Below are positions 1 to 6,519 of a stretch of DNA of 14,902 bases, one piece after another. A model generated the notes under the pieces. That model saw only the letters and a program-made list of their open reading frames with translations. It had not been told where the DNA came from and did no database searches. The number at the start of each line of letters is the position of its first letter. Position 1 is the first letter of the stretch. The position numbers were made by a program, and so were the translations under genes. Source of the DNA: Desulfatirhabdium sp040755275 (lineage in GTDB: Bacteria > Desulfobacterota > Desulfobacteria > Desulfobacterales > Desulfatirhabdiaceae); contig JBFMBE010000081.1 of NCBI GenBank assembly GCA_040755275.1, positions 1 to 14,902 on the forward strand, given 5' to 3'.

Positions 1-256
1 GGGTGGCTGGGGAAGCCTTTTGAGACTGCTGCGAAAACGTGTTTGAAGCCGCCGGATATCGTTGGATCGGACGGACGCGCATGAACGAATTGACATTGAA
101 AAGCAAGCCATTGCGATTCCACCAGCCCGTATTCATTGTTTGGCCATCCGTCCGATCCTACGAGATCGGGCGGCTGAGTTTTTTCGCAGCAGCGAAAAAG
201 GTTCCCCAGTCACCCCGCGACTCGACAGAGACTTCCTGACTTTTTGCGACCTCATC
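1..256 (+). repeat. Palindromic intergenic element, long type (copy A1, left end outside window)
   Basis: Position 1 corresponds to position 6214 of the complete copy at 6157-6470, so about 57 bp of the left end are missing. The element ends with the terminal repeat GACTTTTTGCGACCTCATC (238-256). Its arms fold on each other: 48-75 pairs with 147-174 (25 of 28 positions by hand), 27-38 pairs with 178-191 with a small bulge, and the segment around 1-21 pairs with about 196-216. A local hairpin TTTTTCGC/GCGAAAAA (180-187 and 192-199, 4-nt loop) is an alternative fold of the right arm. Bases 141-248 are identical to 6355-6462 of copy B. I see no conserved reading frame across copies. It behaves like a non-autonomous MITE-like or REP-like element; mobility is inferred. 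Confidence 0.8.
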
Positions 257-263
257 AAGAAAT

Positions 264-395
264 GATGGCGTCGCAAAAAGTCGGGCCCTCTGGATTGACC
301 CGCAGGAAGGCGGGTGAATTTTGCTCAGCAGCCCTCCTGCTGGAGGCACGGCTTTGAAGGGAAATCGATGGTTAGCGACTTTTTGCGAGCTCATC
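264..395 (+). repeat. Palindromic intergenic element, short type (copy A2)
   Basis: It is bounded by the 19-bp ends GATGGCGTCGCAAAAAGTC (264-282) and GACTTTTTGCGAGCTCATC (377-395). Inside are two small hairpins, ACCCGC-N6-GCGGGT and CCTCC-TGCT-GGAGG. It is homologous, in inverted orientation, to the copy at 11657-11834 but lacks about 47 bp that form the apex of that copy's hairpin. It begins 7 nt after the end of copy A1, so the two facing ends (238-256 and 264-282, 17 of 19 complementary) make a stem with a 7-nt loop. It ends 1 nt before the AGGAG ribosome-binding site of the next gene, so it supplies most of that gene's 5' leader. Confidence 0.8.
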
Positions 396-411
396 CAGGA
401 GTGCAGCCCCA

Positions 412-1329
412 ATGACTTCTCCAGATCCCTCGGTCCATCGGTCACCGGAACTGTCCGAGATGGTAGATAAGATTATTCTGCAGGCCAACGAACCGGTGGA
501 TACCGGACAAATCGTCATGGCCCTTCCGGTCTCATTTCGAAAGGATAAAACAACCATCCGGTCTGTACTGGAACAGTTGGTTCATGAGGGCAGGGTGTTT
601 ACATGGAAACCCAGGGCTCGATCCAGAGCAAGGAGATACTGGAAAACCTCCGATGCAGTATTCTGCAGGCAGCTGATACGCTTGGAGGTCAACGCCAAGC
701 CCCTGACGGAATCGGAAATCCTTCAAAGATCCCGCTCGAGGCTCTTCGCAATAGCCACCAAGGGAATCGTTCCCCTGATTCAATCCGCGCTGAAAGAGCT
801 GATTGCAGAAGGCAGTCTTTTCGTACATCCTCCTCGACAGGCCCGTCACCGCGTACGCTATGCCACTGTCCCTGTAGACCCCGCGCCCTATATCGCGAAG
901 CTTCGAGCGGAATTCGATCGGGTGGTGAAACTACTGCAGCATTCCGGGACAACGGCTCAGGATATTCTCCGCCGTTTGGGAGGAGCCATACCACATGCTC
1001 CACTTCCCGACGAAAAACCTGTCGATGAACCACCGCAAACGAAAGAGAATATGGAGATTCCTCTGCCAGAACTGGCAGAGGCACTTCTTCATACCATTTG
1101 CAACCGAATTCCGGGCGCCAAGAACCGTGTACCTATCTGGCTTCCGGAATTGCGCAACTACTGCAGGCTTTCCAAAACCCAATTCGATCGTGCCGTTCTC
1201 TATCTGGCCAGAAATGGAAAACTCCATCTCGATCGACACACCCATCCCGGATCACTGAACGAGGAAACGCGAAAACCCTTCGTCCAGGATGAGGACGGTG
1301 TCTGCTATGTAGCTGCTGTGCTGCTCTAA
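412..1329 (+). CDS. Winged-helix-like protein, partner of the AAA+ ATPase
   Basis: A 305-residue soluble protein of unknown function. AGGAG (397-401) lies 10 nt before the ATG. By eye it has three winged-helix-like units. The first covers about residues 12-68 (DKIILQANEPVDTGQIVMAL, then VLEQLVHEGRVFTW). The second covers about 84-142 (RQLIRLEVNAKPLTESEIL, then LKELIAEGSLFV). The third covers about 222-275 (LAEALLHTICNRI, then FDRAVLYLARNGKLHL). A Pro/Glu-rich linker separates units two and three. Each unit has the pattern helix, turn, helix, then 'L..EG.L/V' leading into a basic wing, which suggests nucleic-acid binding. It has no signal peptide or membrane segment. The ATPase gene follows after 99 nt on the same strand, so the two probably work together as DNA-binding and motor subunits. 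The exact family was not recognised; the fold assignment comes from pattern reading alone. Confidence 0.75.
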   Translation: MTSPDPSVHRSPELSEMVDKIILQANEPVDTGQIVMALPVSFRKDKTTIRSVLEQLVHEGRVFTWKPRARSRARRYWKTSDAVFCRQLIRLEVNAKPLTESEILQRSRSRLFAIATKGIVPLIQSALKELIAEGSLFVHPPRQARHRVRYATVPVDPAPYIAKLRAEFDRVVKLLQHSGTTAQDILRRLGGAIPHAPLPDEKPVDEPPQTKENMEIPLPELAEALLHTICNRIPGAKNRVPIWLPELRNYCRLSKTQFDRAVLYLARNGKLHLDRHTHPGSLNEETRKPFVQDEDGVCYVAAVLL

Positions 1330-1336
1330 GAAATGC

Positions 1337-1391
1337 ACGTTCATGCCCATCCGAAAAGAACACCTGATTCTACGTCCCGATGGATGAACGT
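1337..1391 (+). promoter_or_regulatory. Inverted repeat between winged-helix and ATPase genes
   Basis: ACGTTCAT (1337-1344) and CCATC (1347-1351) are complementary to GATGG (1379-1383) and ATGAACGT (1384-1391). This gives a 13-bp stem with a 2-nt bulge and a 27-nt loop. It occupies most of the 99-nt gap between two co-oriented genes and ends 27 nt before the Shine-Dalgarno site of the ATPase. It has no U-tract, so it does not look like an intrinsic terminator. It could be an operator for the upstream winged-helix protein or an RNA element that sets the ratio of the two proteins. Function is inferred from position only. Confidence 0.5.
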
Positions 1392-1428
1392 TATCAGGTT
1401 GACGTTCTAGGGGATTTTGGAGCACAAT

Positions 1429-3303
1429 ATGGACAATCCCTTCCGCCACCGCATCGTTTCGGACCCATTCAGTGGGCCGGAGACTACCGTCACCGACATT
1501 CACCTGGATGCCTTCCTGCAATGTATGCATCTGATCGATGTCGTTCGGCGGGAAAATCGAAGTGCCTCCATGTTGATCGCAGGTGCTCCCGGTTCCGGAA
1601 AAACCCATCTTCTGCACCGGATTCATCGAGCCCTGATTCAGAGCCTACGTCCCCATGCCTTCATCGCCGTACGACTTCATACAAGCTCCAAACGCTTCTG
1701 GCGTCATGTGCGAACGTCTTGCATCGACAGCCTCCAACGAGCATCTGACTCCTCCCGATCCCAGCTCGAGCGGCTCTTCCTGCGACGGATCTGGCAAAAG
1801 GCCGGGCAGAAATCGGTCGGATTCCGACAGTTTCAGCAGATCACCGACATGATCCGGCTGGAATCCGATCTCAGCGGATCCTTCGTCAAGGCCCTGACCC
1901 ATCTGGTCCGGGGTGTGGACCGCGTAAACGTTCTGGCATGGATGAAGGGACATTCCCTCGAGGAAGAACGTCTCGAGGCGCTGGGCCTCGACAATCCGTC
2001 GGACGACGAATCCAGCGCAGAAGACCAAGCCAGGACCTTTCTGAAGGAATTGTTCCGCATGATCGGACCCGGAGTCCCTGTCGTTCTGTGTTTCGATCAA
2101 GTCGAGGCGCTTCAGCGGCATGAAGGAGACAAGGAAGGGCTCTTCACCTTCGGTCAAGCCGTACGAACCCTCTACAACGAATGCCGGAACCTGGTGCTGC
2201 TTTCCTGTATCCAGATTCTCTTCTATGGTCATCTGAAAGAAGCGGTATGTGACCCCGATTTCGACGGATTGACCGAGCATCAGACTTCATTGACAGCCAT
2301 CCAACTGGATCAGGCCGTTCAACTGGTCCATCTGCGCCTGGAGCATTCCAAAGAAGGCATGGAACTGGAGGAGCAACTAATCGCCGGCCTGAAGGAAAAA
2401 TGGCCTTCTTCCAGGCAAACCGCCCGGGAAGCCCTCACCATTGCAGCAGAACTCTATGACGGAATCCGAACCGGCAAGAAAACAGGCGGTTCCCGGCCGC
2501 AGACATCCCGCTCCAGCTCGGACGCCGATTTTTTGCAGGGCGAATTCGAGCAACGCTTGGAGAACATCCGCCGCTCGATCCATCCGGACGATCTCGATGC
2601 CGTCCTTCACTCCGCCATTCCAGTCATCTGCCCCCTGTATGACGGCAGCTGCTCGGAAACGGATGCCCCATCCCTTCCCGACATCGACATGATGCTTCGC
2701 CACAAGAACCGCAGCATTCCGATCAGTTTCTGTAACCAGGCGAACCTGACCACACTGGCCGCCCGTCTGAGAAGGCTTCTGGGCCTGATGGACAACCAGC
2801 GGCTACAGGAACTTGTCTTGATTCGGCATCCGAGGCGGACGTCTCCAAAAGGACAGAGCAAGGCCAGCACCTACTTGAATGCCCTCCGGCGAAAGGGAGC
2901 CAAATGGATCGTTCCTTCCGAAGAGGCGGTTGCAGCGCTTGCCGCCCTGCGGGATGTGCTGGCCGATGCCCAGAGCGGCGATCTGTCGAACGGCGGAACA
3001 CCCATCGGACCGAAAACCGTTCGTAAATGGATTCAGATGACCTGTGACACCGAAGTCTCTTCCCTGCTGAACGACATCCTGCAGCCCGTCGGAACGAATG
3101 CTCCGTTTTCCCCCGAAATGGAAGCCGCCATCCGGGAAATCCTCCAGGAAACGCGTGTTCTCTATGTATCCGAGCTGGCCGACCGCCTGAAGATGGATGC
3201 CGGACAGCTCGAAGCGGGTATTCGGATGAAACCCGGATGGGTGGGATTCATGGAGGGGCCGCCCCCTCTGCTCTTCGATCCGGTGGTCACGGTGAACGGA
3301 TGA
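1429..3303 (+). CDS. AAA+ / ORC-like P-loop ATPase
   Basis: Predicted 624-residue cytosolic ATPase. The start is ATG 1429, six nt after GGAG; a TTG at 1417 is in frame but overlaps that site. The Walker A motif is GAPGSGKT (residues 52-59). The Walker B-like motif is VVLCFDQVEA, with Asp223 and Glu226, preceded by a hydrophobic strand. NLVLLSCIQ, about 30 residues later, fits a sensor-1 strand. Residues about 1-360 form the ATPase. About 370-560 is a separate region containing PISFCNQANLTTLAARLRRL and PSEEAVAALAALRDVLADA, which I cannot assign. About 565-624 looks like a short winged-helix tail. Overall it resembles ATPases that load or move on DNA. The upstream partner is winged-helix-like; no nuclease, helicase or methylase follows. 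Alternatives are a defence-system ATPase or a replication/segregation factor. ATPase assignment is firm; role unknown. Confidence 0.85.
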   Translation: MDNPFRHRIVSDPFSGPETTVTDIHLDAFLQCMHLIDVVRRENRSASMLIAGAPGSGKTHLLHRIHRALIQSLRPHAFIAVRLHTSSKRFWRHVRTSCIDSLQRASDSSRSQLERLFLRRIWQKAGQKSVGFRQFQQITDMIRLESDLSGSFVKALTHLVRGVDRVNVLAWMKGHSLEEERLEALGLDNPSDDESSAEDQARTFLKELFRMIGPGVPVVLCFDQVEALQRHEGDKEGLFTFGQAVRTLYNECRNLVLLSCIQILFYGHLKEAVCDPDFDGLTEHQTSLTAIQLDQAVQLVHLRLEHSKEGMELEEQLIAGLKEKWPSSRQTAREALTIAAELYDGIRTGKKTGGSRPQTSRSSSDADFLQGEFEQRLENIRRSIHPDDLDAVLHSAIPVICPLYDGSCSETDAPSLPDIDMMLRHKNRSIPISFCNQANLTTLAARLRRLLGLMDNQRLQELVLIRHPRRTSPKGQSKASTYLNALRRKGAKWIVPSEEAVAALAALRDVLADAQSGDLSNGGTPIGPKTVRKWIQMTCDTEVSSLLNDILQPVGTNAPFSPEMEAAIREILQETRVLYVSELADRLKMDAGQLEAGIRMKPGWVGFMEGPPPLLFDPVVTVNG

Positions 3304-3545
3304 CGAAGGCAGATGACAGGAGTCCGGGCTCTGGAGACAGTAGATAGGCGAGTAGCGGATGCTCCTGCTTTCGATGGATTTGGATGATGGATTTTGCTAT
3401 GAGGATGATCGACAGATGGTTTTCCAGCATTCAGTTTGCAGAACAGCGAAAATGTACGGCTGCTGACGTGGAGATTCAGTCATGACATGGGTGAGGAGAA
3501 AATCGGATAGAAACGGTCACGATGTATCATCAAGGAGATTCACCC

Positions 3546-5243
3546 ATGCAAGCCCTTGAATCGCCACCTGTCCCGATCCTCATCGTGGATGACCAACCCG
3601 CCAACCTGCTGGCACTCGAAAGCCTGCTCGAACGACCGGACATCCAGGTGCTCAAAGCCGGCTCCGGAAACGAGGCCCTCGGCATCATGCTCGAAACGGA
3701 TGTCGCCCTCGTTCTCATGGACGTTCAGATGCCCGAAATGGACGGCTTCGAAACGGCGGAGCTCATGCGCCAGAGCACGAGGACGCGCCATATCCCGATC
3801 ATTTTCGTGACGGCCATCAGCAAGGAACAGCAGCATGTTTTCAGAGGATACGAATCCGGTGCCGTCGATTACCTCTTCAAACCCATCGACCCGCACATTC
3901 TACTCAGCAAGGTCAACGTTTTTCTGGAACTCCGCAAGAAACAGCTCGACCTGGAACGAACCACCCGGGAGCTGAACGACATGATCGAGGGGCTTCGGAG
4001 TGCGAACCGAAAAATCATCGAACAGCAAAGCGCCCTCATCGAAGAAGAACGTCTGAAGGTGTTGCTCCAGATGGCAGGAGCCACGGCCCACGAATTGAAC
4101 CAACCCTTAACCGGCCTGCTGGGAACCATCGAGCTGATCCGTCTGGACCGGAACAATCCTGAAAAGCTCGACCGCCATCTGATGCGCATCGAGGAGGCAG
4201 GCAATCGCATCTCCACCATCGTCAAGCGGATGCAGGGCATCCAGGTTTTCGACACGATCGATCTTGCCCCCTCATCGGAAAGCGATATCCTACCACCGGA
4301 TCGCATGAACTTGCTCTGGATCGAAGAAACTCACCGGAAAGACCATCCTGAGGAGGTATCGTTCATCCGGCGGATGTACCCGAACATCCTCTATTCAGCA
4401 TCGATTCGGGAAGCAAAGAGTCAACTCGAATCCGGCACGTTCGATTTGATCCTTTCACGGTTCAGGTTGGCCGATGGAACCACTCTCGATCTGTTGAACT
4501 GGATGACTCAAACCAAATGCGATATCCCTCTCATCGTCATCGCTGCGAAAGGAGACGAGCGGATCGCCACCCAAGTGCTCCAGGCAGGCGCATACGACTA
4601 TGTGAGCCTGAGCCACCTCAGCCGAAAGGAATGGATCGAACGCGTCAACAAGGTTCTCGGCAGGGCACGGATCAAGAAGGAGGCCCGAAAAGCCATCCAG
4701 AAGATGGCTGAGCTCTCCACCCGGGACGGTCTTACGGGGTTATACAACAGACGGTATTTCACGGAAGCCCTCGAGAGGGAAGTCGCCCGGGCCGTCCGCA
4801 GACAGTCGGATCTCATCTTGTGCATGTTCGATATCGATCACTTCAAGCGCATCAACGACACCCTCGGCCATCAGGCCGGAGACATGGTGTTGGCCTCCTT
4901 TGGCCGTCTTCTGACGGAGTGGCTGCGCATGACGGATATCCCCTGCCGCTATGGGGGTGAGGAATTCGTTGTCATTCTGGCGGATACCACCAAGGAACAA
5001 ACTATGACCGTCTGCGAACGCTTTCGAAACGCCCTATCAGAACATGTCTTTCAATATGCGGGGCAGATATTTCATATCACTGTCAGCGCCGGTGTGGCAT
5101 CCATCCTCGATGTCATCCCGAAGGCGCCCGATCCCCTGGTCGCTGCTGCCGATCAGGCTCTGTACAATGCCAAAAGCTCCGGACGAAACCGTGTGGCCGT
5201 GTTCGAACCTTCTGGAAAGGAGAACCCCGATGCACCTCGATAA
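3546..5243 (+). CDS. REC - DHp - pseudo-receiver - GGDEF diguanylate cyclase
   Basis: Predicted 565-residue signalling protein that makes cyclic di-GMP from two GTP. ATG 3546 follows AAGGAGAT with 6-nt spacing; an ATG at 3522 lies upstream of that site and is rejected. The domains in order are as follows. Receiver, about 9-125: DDQ acidic pocket, phospho-acceptor Asp59 in LMDVQMPEMDG, and a FKP lysine. Coiled coil, about 130-170. HisKA-type dimerisation helix with His182 in HELNQPL, about 172-235, with no HATPase domain following. A second receiver-like domain, about 282-395, in which the acceptor Asp is replaced (LILSRFRLADG) and the conserved Lys is missing (YDYVSLSHL). GGDEF domain, about 410-555: DIDHFKRIND, active site GGEEF at 470-474, and an RMTD inhibitory site at 461-464. 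No membrane segment. Its stop overlaps the next gene by 14 nt. Confidence 0.92.
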   Translation: MQALESPPVPILIVDDQPANLLALESLLERPDIQVLKAGSGNEALGIMLETDVALVLMDVQMPEMDGFETAELMRQSTRTRHIPIIFVTAISKEQQHVFRGYESGAVDYLFKPIDPHILLSKVNVFLELRKKQLDLERTTRELNDMIEGLRSANRKIIEQQSALIEEERLKVLLQMAGATAHELNQPLTGLLGTIELIRLDRNNPEKLDRHLMRIEEAGNRISTIVKRMQGIQVFDTIDLAPSSESDILPPDRMNLLWIEETHRKDHPEEVSFIRRMYPNILYSASIREAKSQLESGTFDLILSRFRLADGTTLDLLNWMTQTKCDIPLIVIAAKGDERIATQVLQAGAYDYVSLSHLSRKEWIERVNKVLGRARIKKEARKAIQKMAELSTRDGLTGLYNRRYFTEALEREVARAVRRQSDLILCMFDIDHFKRINDTLGHQAGDMVLASFGRLLTEWLRMTDIPCRYGGEEFVVILADTTKEQTMTVCERFRNALSEHVFQYAGQIFHITVSAGVASILDVIPKAPDPLVAAADQALYNAKSSGRNRVAVFEPSGKENPDAPR

Positions 5244-6156
5244 ACCGGTCAGCAGACGTCACGTGCTCAAAGGAATGGTCGGGATGCTGGCTGCAGCCCC
5301 CTGTGCCTCTTTCGTTCGATCGGTATGGGCGGACCAGCCGTCCAAAATCCTGGTTGAGGCTGCAGGGCCCGAAAGTGGATGCGATATCGCTCTTCTGACC
5401 CGCAAACTGGTGGAAGCCTCGGGTGGAATGAGTCGATTCGTCTCACGAGGGGATGTCGTCGTCATCAAACCCAACATTTCATGGGCAAGGGCTCCCCAGT
5501 TCGGTGCCACGACCCATCCAGACGTTCTTCACGCCGTGATTCGGTTGTGTTTCGATGCAGGCGCCAAGAGCGTCCGAATCGCAGACCACACCATCCACGA
5601 CGCACGCCAGTGCTTTCTCGCCACCGGTGTCGCCCAGGTCGCCAAAGAAACGGGGGCCGAGCTCGTTTATCCGGCATCGAGCCTGATGCGGGAAATGCAT
5701 CTACACGGCCACAGGCTGGAGATGTGGCCCGTCTTCACCCCCATCGTTGAGGCGGACAAACGCATCAACATCCCGGTTGCAAAGGTCCACAGCATCAGCC
5801 GGCTCACCCTCGGTATGAAGAACTGGATCGGCGGTGTCGGGGGCAGACGAAACGCGCTGCATCAAGACATCCACCTGAGCATCGTCGACCTGGCCCAGTT
5901 CTTCAAGCCGGATCTCACGATCATCGATGCCACTCGCATCATGATCGACAACGGTCCATCCGGCGGCAGCCTGTCGGATGTCGTCGTCCGCAACCGTCTC
6001 ATCCTGAGCGACGACCCCGTAGCCGCCGATGCGCATGCGGCAAGCCGGCTCTTTCAGATAGCACCACAGGAAATCGGCCATATCCGGCTTGCAGAAAAAT
6101 GGGGATTGGGTACGACGGACATCACCCGACTGGCGTTTCGGCAGGTGACGATTTAG
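5230..6156 (+). CDS. DUF362 protein with twin-arginine signal
   Basis: A 308-residue DUF362-family protein. ATG 5230 has GGAAAGGAG seven nt upstream and gives an N-terminus with a twin-arginine motif, SRRHVLK (residues 8-14), a hydrophobic stretch and a likely cleavage after VWA. Export by the Tat system is therefore predicted. The longer open frame reaching back to 5044 would bury the signal and is only an overlap with the cyclase gene. The DUF362 signature is VVVIKPNISW, followed by TTHPDVLHAVIRLC, AGAKSVRIAD and GMKNWIGGVGGRRNALH. Some DUF362 proteins carry ferredoxin-like [4Fe-4S] modules; no CxxCxxC cluster motif is present here. The biochemical role of the family is not established. The 14-nt overlap with the diguanylate cyclase implies coupled translation. 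A repeat element begins at the base immediately after the TAG stop. Confidence 0.85.
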   Translation: MHLDKPVSRRHVLKGMVGMLAAAPCASFVRSVWADQPSKILVEAAGPESGCDIALLTRKLVEASGGMSRFVSRGDVVVIKPNISWARAPQFGATTHPDVLHAVIRLCFDAGAKSVRIADHTIHDARQCFLATGVAQVAKETGAELVYPASSLMREMHLHGHRLEMWPVFTPIVEADKRINIPVAKVHSISRLTLGMKNWIGGVGGRRNALHQDIHLSIVDLAQFFKPDLTIIDATRIMIDNGPSGGSLSDVVVRNRLILSDDPVAADAHAASRLFQIAPQEIGHIRLAEKWGLGTTDITRLAFRQVTI

Positions 6157-6470
6157 GATGGAGTCGCAAAAAGTCGTTTTTCCCGTGCTTTTTGTAAATG
6201 TCGGGCATAAGCGGGGTGGCTGGGGAAGCCTTTTGAGCTTGCTGCGAAAACCTGTTTGAAGCCGCCGGAGATCGTTGGATCGGACGGACGTACTGGATCG
6301 AAATATCGATTGAAAAGCAAGCCGTTACGATTCAACCAGCCTCTGTTTGCTGTCTGGCCATCCGTCCGATCCTACGAGATCGGGCGGCTGAGTTTTTTCG
6401 CAGCAGCGAAAAAGGTTCCCCAGTCACCCCGCGACTCGACAGAGACTTCCTGACTTTTTGCGGGGCCATC
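6157..6470 (+). repeat. Palindromic intergenic element, long type (complete copy B)
   Basis: The complete 314-bp copy is bounded by GATGGAGTCGCAAAAAGTC (6157-6175) and GACTTTTTGCGGGGCCATC (6452-6470), 16 of 19 complementary. Read inward, the left arm (6157-6288) and right arm (6361-6470) stay complementary with small gaps. Matching blocks are GGGGTGGCTGGGGAA against TTCCCCAGTCACCCC, GCTGCGAAAA against TTTTCGCAGC, and GGATCGGACGGA (6277-6288) against TCCGTCCGATCC (6361-6372). The loop is about 72 nt. It fills most of the 363-nt gap between two convergent genes, starting directly after the DUF362 stop and ending 49 nt before the stop of the CoA-transferase gene. I see no transposase and no intrinsic terminator with a U-tract. 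The 49 nt after it hold nothing I can recognise. Confidence 0.85.
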
Positions 6471-6519
6471 ATTGAGGTGGGATCAGAAAAAGGCAGATTG
6501 GTTGCGAGAACAATCGCCG

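Noticed and set aside
179..199. Intrinsic terminator at TTTTTCGC-AGCA-GCGAAAAA
   Set aside because: The stem is A/T-rich apart from three G-C pairs and is not followed by a U-tract on either strand in the right place; it is part of the larger palindrome.
39..239. Small open frame in copy A1 sharing its last 46 or so codons with one in copy B (6256-6453), with several silent-looking differences
   Set aside because: The upstream halves are in different frames because of a 1-nt shift, the start codons do not correspond, and the sequence is explained by the palindromic element. The shared part mostly reflects the identical 108-bp block.
264..395. CRISPR-like or riboswitch interpretation of the repeat clusters
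   Set aside because: The repeats are inverted element ends with unequal, homologous interiors, not regularly spaced direct repeats with unique spacers, and no known riboswitch core was recognised.
158..445. Minus-strand open frame across copies A1 and A2
   Set aside because: It runs through both repeat ends and into the start of the real gene at 412; no ribosome-binding site, composition of the repeat.
3304..3545. Possible short gene or promoter between the ATPase and the diguanylate cyclase, including a roughly 30-codon frame starting at ATGGATTTGG
   Set aside because: No ribosome-binding site, no convincing -35/-10 pair, and GG/GC spacings do not fit a sigma-54 promoter.
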